The notes: generated from the letters alone by a model not told the origin. Shown: positions 11,333 to 22,108, counted from the stretch's first letter. The stretch is 64,000 nt of DNA from Polytrichum commune (GCA_950295325.1 OX485804.1:68918033-68982032), one strand, 5' to 3'. Translations and numbers: made by a program.

Positions 11333-11755
11333 GCGGTGGCTCTGTAAGTTAAACTCATCCATTGCGAAAGGGAGGATGCAGTGACTTGGATTGTATCCTT
11401 TTGTATGGATATTTGAAGATGATTTGAATCGAGGAAGAGAGTCTGAGACACGTATTAGTCTAGTGAGGTTAATCGGGAATGAACCTGGCGTCAACTTCGT
11501 AGGTAAAGTCGTGTGTTTTACCACCACTTTGTGGTGTCAAGATAAACCTCTTTCATTGGGAAAGTGAAAGACACACATCATGTTATTTGATAACGCTTTT
11601 GAACTTCCACTTTTGCATGTTCGTACTTTGAAAAATGAGATGGGCATTGGGTCCGTCCGGTGGGGTTCAATTGGAATGAATCGGCCCTTGACCTAGTAGA
11701 GGCTTTATTTTACTGGAGGACTCTCATCCATGATAGATGAGTTTACCTAGACACA
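11333..11755. repeat. Inverted-repeat element, AAACTCATCCA family
   Basis: The left end has a GTAAGTTAAACTCATCCA block and the right end its inverse (TGATAGATGAGTTTACCTAG). The same paired motifs bound 15265-15492 and 15797-15983, so this is one dispersed MITE-like family. The borders are approximate. Confidence 0.5.
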
Positions 11756-11776
11756 ACCACAAAGCCCAAGTTTTGA

Positions 11777-12326
11777 GGTGTTGGTTACATCATGGACCAC
11801 AAAGTTGTATGATGTCAAATGTCCTTTTTCCATGGTCAAAGTTGTGAAAAATGTGACTTTTAAAGCCTTAATGCCCCTCACTAGGTGTAAATTGAGCGTG
11901 GACCAGGAGGGTTGACCATGCACCAAAAAGTGGATGTCATGTTATTCCTGGAGTGCCCAAAAATATAAAAAATTGGAAAAAATTTATGTTTTACCTTCTC
12001 CCCTCATTCTCCTTTTCTTTCCTCTTGAATAAAAAACATTTGAGAAAAAAAATGATTAAAAACATCAAAACTGCTTTCTTTGCCATGTCCCCTGACTTTT
12101 GCAATGAGAGAACCTCTTTTGTCTCTCTCATCACAAAACCCATCGGACCATAACAATGGATAATGTAGGCTTGCAAATAAACCTTTCGGGGACCGTAAGT
12201 TCCATGGTCACTCTTACATTTATTTCCTTGATGTAAACTAAAATGATCCTGGGACGAGATCAACGGCCAATCACATATTTTAGAGGAGCAAGGGATGACT
12301 TTACCGTCAACGATGTAAACAACACC
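11777..12326. mobile_element. MITE, PIF/Harbinger-like, inverted relative of 42-617
   Basis: Read on the minus strand it follows 42-617 block by block: GGTGTTGTTTACATC, GTGATTGGC, TC(A/C)TTTTAGTTTACA-like, GTGACCATGGA and CCTACATTATCCA. Both ends have the GGTGTTG(G/T)TTACATC inverted repeat. The flanks are TGA and TAA, a possible decayed 3-bp duplication. Confidence 0.65.
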
Positions 12327-12329
12327 TAA

Positions 12330-13250
12330 GTTACCCTCCTGGGCCAAAGTGACTCTACCCAAAAGATCGTAATAAGTCGAAAGTTTTTAGTAGGAGGTCA
12401 GTGTCGGGTGACCCGCGTGTTCCTGTTATTATTATCATTATTTATTACGTTGGCCCTTTCACCATCCTATGCACATGTGCCTGCTCTTTCCTGGTTGCCT
12501 ATTTCCAGAGCTCGAAAGGGCTGGCTTTTTGCTTTTGTTCGGAGCCACATTCCAGTCAGATCACGGAGTAGGAACAGTTTGGGATCGTGTGTGAAGGGTC
12601 GGAATAATTTAGAAGCCAAGAGAGTAGGTAATTTGGATCCGACAGATCTGCTAACACTGACTTCTACAAAAAATAAAAAATAAAAAATACTGTGTGCACT
12701 CTTCGCTGTCTGTAATGTGTCCATTTTCTAATTGGGACCATCAGTCTGGAGAATTTACGTCAGGTGGGCTTTTCTGAGGCTTATCTAATCTCCAACGCAT
12801 GCAAATGTAATTTCTGCCAACATTTGAACAAGGTATGTGAAGTTTAAAACCTTCATGCCCGTGCTTTGGTAAATTGTCTGAGACGATCCTCCCCCCGGCG
12901 GATGGTCAAAGGATCCACCGATCACGACTGCGTGAGTCTTGTAAACCATCTGCATCCATTATTGTGGAGTGGAGTGGAGGGATGTGCATGCCTTGTGACG
13001 TGGATATGTGAACAACTGCAAACCCACACATATGAGGTGTGAAATGTGAAAGATGTAAGCAGCTATCAACATGATCATTCCACTCTCTTGCATGATCGAG
13101 AGCGCATGGGGAAGGGTGGCAGGGGCCAGGAATTTTGTGCTCCCATCTGCCGCCGCTCTTTCTACTATTAAAAATGTTGTAAGTACTGGGCTACAACCTT
13201 GGGCAGTCAGACTTCAATCCAATCATCTACTGATCATCCTGCAACATCTA
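12330..13250. other. Intergenic, no gene seen
   Basis: A 91-codon frame at 12408-12683 has a hydrophobic start but no recognisable domain, and I do not call it a gene. Otherwise nothing is recognisable. Confidence 0.4.
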
Positions 13251-13816
13251 AGGTATGTGGGTGTTATTCAGTTCATTATTTCTTTGTTCTCCAACTTCTA
13301 CCGATTAGAGTAATACAACAAAACTTGTGTTGCATCAGCAAATTTACGATGAAGCATTAACCAAAAAATGGACGAGTCCCCCTATTTTAGTTAAGATTAT
13401 TGGAAGTGCAATGTGCTTATCGATTCCCTGGCTGACTCACATAGCATAATATTATTCGGTTGTTATCAAACGTTGCATTCTAATCATATTTAATGATAGT
13501 GTTTCACCCGAATTTCACTTGTTTTATTTGGGCTGAATCTACTTAGATACAATTATCTAAAGGTATAATCCTAACACTTTACATGTCATATTCCCAACCC
13601 ACCCACCCTTGTCACTCAGTTGAATAATATTATGAGGTCCTCCCAATCGAGTTCACTATTGAACGTGAAGCAATTTATAATTTTTCTGAACACGTAGTCC
13701 AATCTCTTTCAAACATATGTCTTCATGATGTTTGTTCTTTGATCCTCAGTGAACCACACACCAATCAAATATAGGGGTCCAATTAAATTGAGTAATTGAA
13801 TAACACCCACATACCT
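13251..13816. mobile_element. TA-flanked MITE, AGGTATG family, copy 4 (interrupted)
   Basis: It begins AGGTATGTGGGTGTTATTC with TA at 13249-13250 and ends with inverted ACACCCACATACCT; the right TA has changed to CA. It is longer than its relatives only because a 190-bp element sits inside it at 13445-13634. Without that insert it is about 374 bp, the family size. Confidence 0.8.
13445..13634. mobile_element. Nested AT-rich MITE, 190 bp
   Basis: The ends are a perfect 13-bp inverted repeat (CATAATATTATTC...GAATAATATTATG), with AG on both sides. Comparison with the uninterrupted copy at 3629-4002, whose sequence runs directly from a GACT...ATAG block into G(A/T)CCTCCCAA, shows that this stretch is extra. 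The superfamily is unknown; a 2-bp AG duplication is unusual. Confidence 0.65.
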
Positions 13817-14208
13817 CAATCAACCAACTACTCAAAAAAAACACTTGATGGAACCTCACACTCAGTCCTCCATTCATCTCATCTTTCACATTGATTGAAT
13901 AGTCATATGGAGTTGTCGCATTGCCCGACAACCAAAATGTCACACAATATGGTCACGTTTTCATCCATGTCACATGGATGACACAAATCCATGCAACAGT
14001 TTTTACATTCATGAATTACATATGGAGCAAGGTGGTTTGATGCAATTCATCACTGCACGAAATGTATCTCCATATCCACAACAAAATGATTGTTCAATAT
14101 GGAAGTTTTAACATAATACTTAACAAGAGCAAAAATCTCCATGTATGGATCACATGGGCAAAATTTATCAACGTTTGTGAGGATACATGTTCCACTATGT
14201 TGTCAATA

Positions 14209-14556
14209 AGGTATGTGGTCCTATTGTGGGCACTTCACAAACACTCTCGACCCTTGGATCGGATCAAGATTCATCTCATCCAATCAGCAATTGCAAAGTG
14301 TCATTTCAATGTTAAAACTACATGAAGCCGAAAGGAAAATCCTCATTTTCGTTCTCTTTAAATGAATACAATGGTCCTCCCAAATCATGTTAACATGTAA
14401 ATTTAGAATAGTGTCTACATGAAGAGCAGATAACCTAATCTCATTGGAACACGTATATTTTTTGGTATCTATTCTCAACTACACACCTTGTCATATCGTA
14501 CCACTCAAAAGTGCACGCCCAATGTAGAAGAGTGACCACAAAAGGCCCACATACCT
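14209..14556. mobile_element. TA-flanked MITE, AGGTATGTGGTCC type
   Basis: This 348-bp element has about 28-bp inverted ends (AGGTATGTGGTCCTATTGTGG against an inverted CCACAAAAGGCCCACATACCT) and TA at 14207-14208 and 14557-14558. It shares only the first dozen bases with the AGGTATG family; the interior is different. Confidence 0.75.
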
Positions 14557-14654
14557 TAGATCAATGCATTTCCAGTTTCGAGGTGAAAAGTGTGCAGCAA
14601 AAACTCCCTCTCTCAAAGTGACCAACCATTGCACTAACTTGCTTCTTGGTTTCT

Positions 14655-14905
14655 GGGACTCTGGTCCCAATGAACAGGGAGAGCAGACCGCTAGTTGCAG
14701 ATGAACCCATTGAGGTTGAGAAACAACCAGTTGGAGCTCAAGACTGCAGGGAAAAAATTACCGATCATTTTAGAGGAATCTATTGAACATGCCTCGAACT
14801 GGTAAAGAAAAATGGAAAGTTCACAATATGCGACTCGTCGGACCTGGAAACGTTAGGATTTTGGCCGATTGTGCGCAAAAATCTCCCCAGACACTGCTCT
14901 GGTCA
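14655..14905 (+). repeat. Dispersed repeat family R, plus copy
   Basis: Colinear with 16500-16752 and with the inverted copy at 1084-1310. Shared blocks include ACCGATCATTTTAGAGGAAT and CCTCGAACTGGTAAAGA or its variants, then ATCTCCCCAGACACTGCT. Non-coding. Confidence 0.6.
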
Positions 14906-14935
14906 CGCCAGCTGGTTCAAAATGGTTCAAACAAT

Positions 14936-14969
14936 CTTTCTCTCTCTCTCTCTCCCTCCCTCCCTCCCT
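14936..14969. repeat. CT/CCT microsatellite
   Basis: A run of TCTC units passes into CCCT units. Frames read across it are low-complexity. Confidence 0.8.
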
Positions 14970-15059
14970 TCTATGCACGATGATAATGATGTTTAGGTCG
15001 TCTGCAGTTTCCGATGCATTGGTAGGATTCGGGAGGGCATCATCCAAGCGAGTAAATTA

Positions 15060-15190
15060 GGACCGGATTTTGGGGGGAGGGGCACAGCCCATGCACGTGG
15101 ACCGGTGGACCCAGATACGGCAGGCAGGCAGCAGGCAGGAAGCATGTGTATCTGGAATCGGGAGTTCTGAGCGGGCCTCTGTGGAGCTTT
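15060..15190. other. Small GC-rich island with GGCA repeats
   Basis: It carries GGCAGGCAGGCAGCAGG-type repeats and a G-run at 15071-15082. It is similar in composition to the islands at 7440, 10946, 19320, 22200 and 26100. Confidence 0.4.
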
Positions 15191-15264
15191 GTAAAATACC
15201 TATTGTATGATTGTACTTATGGATACTCCTACCCATAGGCAGTAAGGTGCCTGGCTAGGGCTTC

Positions 15265-15492
15265 GTGGCGTCGTCGTAATTAAACTCGTCCACTGCGGAG
15301 GTGAAAACGCAGTGAATTAAATTATAACCTACAAATGACTATTTTGAGGTTATTTGACTTCGGAAGTAGGTTTAAAGTTGACTCTGAGTGAATGTTTTGG
15401 AGTTGATTTGGAATGAAGAGGCCCTCAATCTCGTAGGGGATTTTGAAAAATTGGCGGCCCTTCATCCACGACAGACAAGTTTACATAGATGC
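15265..15492. repeat. Inverted-repeat element, AAACTCATCCA family, copy 2
   Basis: The ends pair as an imperfect inverted repeat of about 35 bp (TTAAACTCGTCCACTG against inverted GACAGACAAGTTTACATAG). It is related to 11333-11755 and 15797-15983. Confidence 0.55.
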
Positions 15493-15796
15493 CAAAAATC
15501 CCAAGCCAAGTGCCCCACTTGAGGGGCTTTGGATTCGTGGAGAGAGGGGATTATGACATACGAGCGTACCTAACTCTCATTCATCCAACCTAAAAGTCTT
15601 GAAATAGCATGCAACCCAAAGGTTCTTATTGTTAGATGATTTGACACTGGAGTTGATTTTCAAGACCCCACATTAGTCTAGTCCAATTCATTTGAGATGA
15701 GTTGGCCACAACCCTATAGGGACTCAAGTTTTTTTAATGTACAAGGGGGGATGAGGGGCTCACTCGTATGCAATAATTGCCTGCCTTCGGGATCTG

Positions 15797-15983
15797 TGGT
15801 GTGTACATAAACTCATCTATTGCAAAAGTGAAAAGCATAGTGAATTATATCTATTTAAAGACACTATAACTCCAAAAGTGCTATTAAAAAACCAAAGTCT
15901 AGAGCATAGTCTAGTTTAAAATGACACAACCCTCAACTTAGTAGGGGATTTGTTTTTATGATGGATGAGTTCGCACAAACGCC
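15797..15983. repeat. Inverted-repeat element, AAACTCATCCA family, copy 3
   Basis: It starts with a GTACATAAACTCATCTATTG block and ends with a GATGGATGAGTTCGCAC block. A 17-18 base C-run lies just downstream at about 16033-16050. Confidence 0.5.
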
Positions 15984-16499
15984 ACTAATGCCAAGCCCAC
16001 CCAAAGAGCTTACATACCCTCCATCCCTCTTTCCCCCCCCCCCCCCCCCCACCCCCAGTATGATAGTCCACCCACACCTACTGGTGTGGGCCACCAATGA
16101 ACGGGTTCTATCAAATCTCGTTACATCTAGTGCCTCTCACTAGCCAAGTTAGATCTAAAAGTGACCCATGCTAGTAGGAGCCGTTTGCTGATGGCTCGCA
16201 CCAGTAGGTGTGGGTGGGCTATATGTTATAATAATAAATAAGTATGCGGTATGGCTTGTATAGCCGTGGTTGTACTGTAGTGGTACCTGGTAGGATCTTT
16301 GGCACGCATCTACTCCCACCTCCCTATAACCTAGTACTAACCCATGACGCCTTGTGTACAGCTTGTGTGTTGGTCCTTGTCCTAGCTGCCCCCACTCTAC
16401 GTGGCACTTGGCCTCATTATTAGCCAACGAAGCTCGTGTAGCCCATGTTTCGTTCATGGCTTCCTTCCTCCGTTGTCGGGATCATCAGCTGAGTCGCTG

Positions 16500-16752
16500 C
16501 CACCGAATGAATGGGGGAGGACTGACCGCTTAGTTCCAGAAGAATCAGTTGAGTTTGGGAAATAACCGATTGAAGTTCAAGACTTCATGAAAAAATACCG
16601 ATCATTTTAGAGGAATTTAGAGAATACACCTCAAATAAGTAAAGACAAACCGAAAGATGTGAACCATAATCGGTGACATATCCTCGTGTTGGGCTCGGAA
16701 ACACTAGGATCTTGACTGATTACGTCCCCCAATCTCCCTGGACACTGCTGCC
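16500..16752 (+). repeat. Dispersed repeat family R, second plus copy
   Basis: Colinear with 14655-14905: CCGCTTAGTTCCAGAAGAA, ACCGATCATTTTAGAGGAAT, AAACACTAGGATCTTGAC, ATCTCCCTGGACACTGCT. Confidence 0.6.
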
Positions 16753-16759
16753 ACCGGAA

Positions 16760-18372
16760 AAGCAGGTGGTGTGAATTATAGTTACTGAGAGCAGAATAAT
16801 ATGTAATAAGGACTCAATCTGGTGACGAGTACATAGTTGAATAATCATTTGCTAAAGATAGAATGAGCGGTGAGCTGAGTCGGAAGCACAGTTTTATTGA
16901 GTAATAGTTTGCCAGCTACTGATATGTCAATCACATTGACGATATGGATAGAATCCACTGTGTGGCTAGGTATTAGTATGTGTTGACTCGGATTCATATA
17001 TTCAAGTTTTACAAAGTCCTGATTTCCATTAAACAAACAACAAGAAGATACACAGGAAAATCATCAAGGGTTGTTTACTTAACTTAATGGGGGCCTGGTA
17101 TTTCTCAGAGGCCTAGCCTCCTCAACGTGACAAAATTATATCCTTGTGCCAGCCGCTGATCAGATTTTCCCATGTGAATCATGCATGGGAAACCTTGCTA
17201 TTTCAATGTCCATGTGACTTTAAAAACTAAAAAAACCGCCAAAAAACAAAACATCGATCCTGTTTGATTATTCAAAGGCATTCCGTAATACTGGTGGCAG
17301 GAGTCTGCAATATAGGTCAAACGTCATCCATGCAGTGAGGTGCCGGAGCACTGGAATTTGCAGAAACTCCAAATTTTAGTTTCTGAACACTGATGAATTT
17401 CACATATAAATATTTGGTGCACAATTTTCTCCACACTCTTCTCCGCCAAGATCCACCTTAATTACCTCCAGAACCGGATTCCACCTTCCACCTACATCGG
17501 TGAGGTAAAATTACCGTGAGCAAAAGGAAGGACTCTGAAACATCCGTCATAAAACATCCATCCCGGTTCCCCAGGTCCTAAACTATGACCAACGCACGGC
17601 ACCTTGTTCCAGAACTTGCAAAGAAAACCATGTGTTCAGTAGTAGTGGCTGCCGGCCTGTGTGATGTACCTCATGCAGCTCAAAATCACTCATGGCAAGT
17701 AGGTGCTGGAGCAGGAATTACATACTGTGACAACTTGCACCACACATTAGAGTTATCTGTAAAGTCCCTCAAAGAGAGATGAAATCATGGTCTCGATCCT
17801 TCTTTGAGAAAACTTTCTATTAAGAGCTTGTTAGCTCATCATGTCTCGGAGCCTATTTTGAAAGTTGGGTGCAAATTTTAGGACCTCTTTTTTCCACCTT
17901 TCAAACTTTAAGAGAATTTTAAGATATAAAGAAGGGTATGTACATGGGATCCCGTTGTCCTAAATCCCGGATCGGCCTATACATCCACCCATCCTAGTAG
18001 GACAAGCTAGAAAGTTGGTATTTTAATAGCGCAACACCGCTCCTTGTGGATGATAATCTAAGCATTTCAAAACTTGGTGACTTTATGTTAATTCTCACGA
18101 ACTCATGGTTCGGGACTAAACCCTTGGTTTCATCCAATTCACTTTACGAACAACTCAATTCTTTGCATAATTTTCTCCACCAAATTTCAACTAAACATTC
18201 CCAACACGTACTACCAACGGGGAGGAATGAAACGTTGATTACTATGTAGAACCTGGTGCTAGTAAATGCAAAGCATGTTAATACCTAGATCAGGGTCACA
18301 TACCCCACATTAGTCCATTGATCATAAAAATAAAATGAATCGGAAACAAACCTAACAAGGGCAAGGCCTTGA
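16760..18372. other. Intergenic, no gene seen
   Basis: No exon, RNA gene or bounded element is recognised. Short open frames look random. Confidence 0.45.
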
Positions 18373-19213
18373 GGGCCACTTCACACACAAGCCAAGAGTT
18401 GTGACCATGAAATTGTGGGAGCCCATAAGAAAGTATTCAAAGGCCGTCCCAACACACCTCCAAAATCATGTAGTGTGAAGTCACATGTGACCGAGCCCTC
18501 AACCAATGTTATTTCAACGAATCTCTATTCATGCGATCCCCACACATGATAATATAGAATAAATCAACGGATGTGAGCGTTTGGAGTGCCATGGTCTCCC
18601 GGTTTTGTGTTAGGCCTAGGGTAAGTGCGCCATTGACCGAACGCGGCCCACGGACCGCATAGCCACCGCACAGTTTTCAATCCTAAGAACTCTCGCGGGA
18701 ACTTCGGGAACGTTCAGGGAATTTCGGAGAGAACGTGAATGTACAGGTACCGCACACTGTGCGGTGAAGGGCTCACTAAGCTCTTGAGATCCACTTGTGT
18801 ATGTTTGGATTCAATTTGTGATAGCTTTCACAAATCAAAATATCTTTCATTTTTATTTTTTTATAAGAGAATCCTCACTTCACAATTAACAATCCTTCAA
18901 AATTTGAAACAATTTAAGCTTGTAAATTTGTACTTACAAGGATTTGAAGATTGATCGTGCGGTCATTGGCGCACTTACCTTACCTCCAAGAGGTGGTTTT
19001 AAAAAACATTCCAAGTGACCATGAAACATGATCCACTCGATGTCACGTAGGAATCCATGTAGACTTTTACATCCATCTTGCATTCACATACTCCATTGGT
19101 CCCTGAAGCGTAGTGTGAAGTAGCGAACTTGGACCGGCTCCGCCTTTTTCCACCAATGAGAGTGCTTGAAGTGCAATGGTCACGGGCTCCCAGTCTCGTG
19201 TGTGAAGCGGCCC
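18373..19213. mobile_element. PIF/Harbinger-like MITE, GGGCCACTTCACAC family (interrupted)
   Basis: It starts GGGCCACTTCACACACAAG and ends with inverted GTGTGAAGCGGCCC, flanked by TGA (18370-18372 and 19214-19216). It is the same family as 50918-51403. With the nested insert and its extra TA removed it is about 477 bp, against 486 bp for the uninterrupted copy. Confidence 0.85.
18619..18980. mobile_element. Nested TA-flanked element, GGGTAAGTGCGCC ends
   Basis: This 362-bp insert has about 25-bp inverted ends (GGGTAAGTGCGCCATTGACCG against inverted CGGTCATTGGCGCACTTACCT) and TA at 18617-18618 and 18981-18982. The uninterrupted relative reads straight through TTAGGCCTACCTCC at 51170-51183, with one TA, so both the insertion and the TA duplication are shown directly. 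Confidence 0.9.
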
Positions 19214-19319
19214 TGATCCGATCATTTTAGAAGATGCAGAGCCAGGAAAAACTAACCGAATAACACCCTCGTGCCTTATCCCCTCCCACAATCTCAGCAC
19301 TAAAAATACGTAGCGTCGC

Positions 19320-19760
19320 CAGAGGGAAAGGAGGAGTCATGTGACGACCCCCCCCCCCCACCCACCCACCCCAACTAGTTCCTTCCTGCCGCCTTCTGTG
19401 GCCGGGCGGGAGGGCAGCGGCAGCCCCACGTGCTCGCCGCGAGGGTCGGAGAGTAGACGCCTAGTGCATAGTATTACACCGTGTTGGAGCCTACGTGGCC
19501 ACCCGTACGCGTCCGACACGTGGTGTGTCTGCAGGGGCGGAGGCTAGGGAGAGGCAGCCAGTGGAGGGGGTGGGTGGGTGGGTGGGCGGGTGGGCCCTGC
19601 GAGGATGGGATGGGGGCGGGGTGGGCCCGGCCCGCGGGGCCATGAGCGGCCTGTTGCTTGCGCCTGCCGCATGATGGATGCGGGTGGGCGAGGGCCAATG
19701 ACGTGGCCACACTTGGCGGTTGCCGCACATGCCGTGCGACCAGGTGGAAATCACTTGACA
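19320..19760. other. GC-rich island with quadruplex-prone G tracts
   Basis: A C-rich run lies at 19348-19375, and a repeated GGGT tract lies at 19564-19595 with more than four runs of at least three G separated by single bases, a strong G-quadruplex pattern. Open frames on both strands are low-complexity and overlap, so no gene is called. Confidence 0.5.
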
Positions 19761-19832
19761 TAAGGTAGGTTATGTGGGGGGGTTATTTTGGTGCCCTTTT
19801 TCATGTTCTCCAGCTTCTCTCGCTCAGATTTA

Positions 19833-20220
19833 GGGCCGGTTCACATGGGGTCCCAAGTCCCACCGATGTTACCAAGTCCCAACCATGGAGGCAAAGGTCC
19901 CAACTCTTGAGCCTCAAGAAACCATTTAAAAGAATGGTCGCTCGTCATAAAAGTCGGATCTTGATTCTTTGATGTAAAAATTATTCACGGGAGTTGTGTT
20001 GAGAGTTGGGGTCTAGCTTTTTGCTCAGCCCAACTCTCAACACAGGTCCCAAGCCTCACCTCCCAAAAATGTTGCCATGTAGGCATGCATGTCATACTTG
20101 GGACTTATGACTTGGGACCTGTGTGAAGTGGTAAGTCCCAACTTTCATGCTCTCAACGGTTAAGATTGCATGGATTGACCTCAAGTGACTTGGGACTTGG
20201 GACCCCGTGTGAACCAGCCT
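19833..20220. mobile_element. Nested PIF/Harbinger-like MITE, GGGCCGGTTCACA ends
   Basis: This 388-bp element has about 30-bp inverted ends (GGGCCGGTTCACATGGGG against inverted CCCCGTGTGAACCAGCCT) and TTA at 19830-19832 and 20221-20223. The interior carries repeated CCAAGTCCCA/TTGGGACTT motifs. No coding capacity. Confidence 0.85.
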
Positions 20221-20247
20221 TTAAAGAACTAAACTCATGTTGCATTA

Positions 20248-20594
20248 TGGTATGTGTGTGTTATTTGGTTCCTATTTCGTGTTCTCCAACTTCTACGTGT
20301 GACATTTACACAACAAAACTCGTATTGCATTAGCAAATCTACAATGAAACATGTGCAAGAACTTGGATTGAAATTCATACCTCCCTTGCTTTAGTCATGA
20401 CTTTCGGAAGTGCATGTTTATTGATTTCTTAATTGGTAACATAGGCTCTCCCAATTGTGTTCACTATTAAGTGTAGAGTAGTTATTAATAGCCATGGTCC
20501 AATCTTTTCTAAACATGTGTCTATATAATGTTTGTTCTTTGATCCTCACTAAACCACATACCAAAAGAATCAACTGCATAACACCCACCTGCCT
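20248..20594. mobile_element. TA-flanked MITE, AGGTATG family, copy nested in a relative
   Basis: It starts TGGTATGTGTGTGTTATTT and ends with inverted ATAACACCCACCTGCCT, with TA at 20246-20247 and 20595-20596. The flanks read TTGCAT-TA and TA-GCAAATC. Joined at one TA they give the same TTGCATTAGCAAATCTAC block found uninterrupted inside this element at 20325-20342. So a family member jumped into another member. Confidence 0.85.
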
Positions 20595-21250
20595 TAGCAA
20601 ATCTACGTTGAAACATTTGCCATAAGCAAATTCAAAATCAGACCTCTCTTGATTTAGTTATGAGGATTGGAAGTGCATGTTTGTTGATTTATTAACTAGA
20701 TACAAAGGTCCCCCCCCCCCAATTGTCTTCGTTGTTGAGTGTAGAGTAGTTTATATTATATTTGAAGATGCATTCCACTATGTTAAACAAGTGTTTTGTT
20801 TATGATTATTTATCTTCAGTCCTCAACAAACCGCATACTAATCAAATCTAGGTGTCCGATAAAGACAACGAGCCACTTAAGACCCATCTACCTTTACCAC
20901 ATAACTTGAAACATGAATTGACAATCTTTGTGATTCGTGGTTGTTGATTAAATGAGAGAATTCCAAATCCGATCCAACAATTATAAGATTATGTTTGTGG
21001 AGTTGGAAGTGCCCACAACAGTGCCCTTCCCTTAATTGTAGTTCGTGGCATCCATGTAAACTCATCCATTGTGGATGAAGGGGCTCCGGTACAAACAAGT
21101 CCCTTACAAGGTCATGTCCCATTCATTCCAATTGAATTCCATGAGACTAATTCAAAGTGTCCACTTTCATTTCCGGAGCCAAATAATTTAGAAGTAATGG
21201 TTCAAATTATAGAATAGTTCACTATGTTTTGACCTCCTTGATTGAGTACA

Positions 21251-21594
21251 AGGTAGATGTGCTTAATTTGGTTGGCTATCTTAATCGGACACCTATATTT
21301 GAGTGGTATGTGATTCGGTGTGGTTTCATGAACATGTGCTCAAAATGTGGTATCCATTCTAGGCTCAATAGCCAACATAATTTATTTATGTTTATGGTTT
21401 TTTATTTTGGGGGTCTATATGACCATGTAAGGAGGACAAAATAAGATTCTCATATGAGCTCTTAATATTACAAGGAAAGTGGCTATGGCCTCAATTTGAG
21501 TTTGCATAACTTCCAAACTACTTAATTGTGTGTTTCATATCCTAGGAGAAGTGGGCTAGTTGGACAAAAACAACCATTTAAGACCCATCTACCT
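21251..21594. mobile_element. TA-flanked MITE, AGGTAGATG type
   Basis: This 344-bp element begins AGGTAGATGTGCTTAATTTGG and ends AACCATTTAAGACCCATCTACCT followed by TA (21595-21596); the left TA has become CA. The right end matches that of the element ending near 20893. The interior shares a GGACACCTATATTTGA block with copy 1. Confidence 0.7.
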
Positions 21595-21686
21595 TACATA
21601 GACACCATGAATCCCTAGCCCCCACCCACACCAAGCTAGGGCCACCTACCTTAACTCCCTCCCATCCACCCTCGCCACCGAGTACA

Positions 21687-22045
21687 CTCATAAACTCCGT
21701 AATATCACGCTTAAGGCAACCAAAGTGCACATGGTATCAAGGAGTTACGTAGTGTTAACATGATAAAAAAGAGCACTAGTGTAGCACGTGACATTACGGA
21801 ATCACACAAAGCGAACATTACAGTAATGAAAACAACTACAATGGTGACAACACGATGCGTGCGAGCGTGTGGTTTGAATTCTTTGGCAGTTTATCTTACT
21901 GTCAAAACCCGTGAAACATGGGAGTGAAACATCACAATAAGGAGTGAGATTCAAACTAAGTAACATCCGTTCCCTAGGGATTCGGAATATAAGAAAAGAA
22001 GTGACTTTAAAGGAGATTGATATTACAAAGTGTAGAGTATACTTA
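21687..22045 (+). repeat. Dispersed repeat family D, copy 2
   Basis: Colinear with 8668-9035 in the same orientation (see that entry for shared blocks). A CA-rich microsatellite follows. Confidence 0.65.
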
Positions 22046-22065
22046 CATACACCCATACATCCCAG

Positions 22066-22108
22066 TTTCACACACACATACACACACACACACATACATA
22101 CGTACATG
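22066..22108. repeat. CA/CATA microsatellite
   Basis: A run of CACA units passes into CATACATACG units. Confidence 0.85.

Larger units (their letters stand above)
19763..20893. mobile_element. TA-flanked MITE interrupted by two others
   Basis: It begins AGGTAGGTTATGTGGGGGG with TA at 19761-19762 and ends AAGACCCATCTACCT near 20893. Internal blocks of the AGGTATG family lie in three pieces: about 19763-19832, 20224-20247 and 20595-20893. Two complete elements (19833-20220 and 20248-20594) lie between the pieces. With them removed the host is about 390 bp, near family size. Confidence 0.75.

Noticed and set aside
1351-20600. Similar small peptides in several MITE copies (1351-1554, 3767-4021, 5614-5826, 20418-20600)
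   Set aside because: They come from the shared MITE interior read in either direction, with no start or length conservation. This is DNA homology, not a conserved protein.
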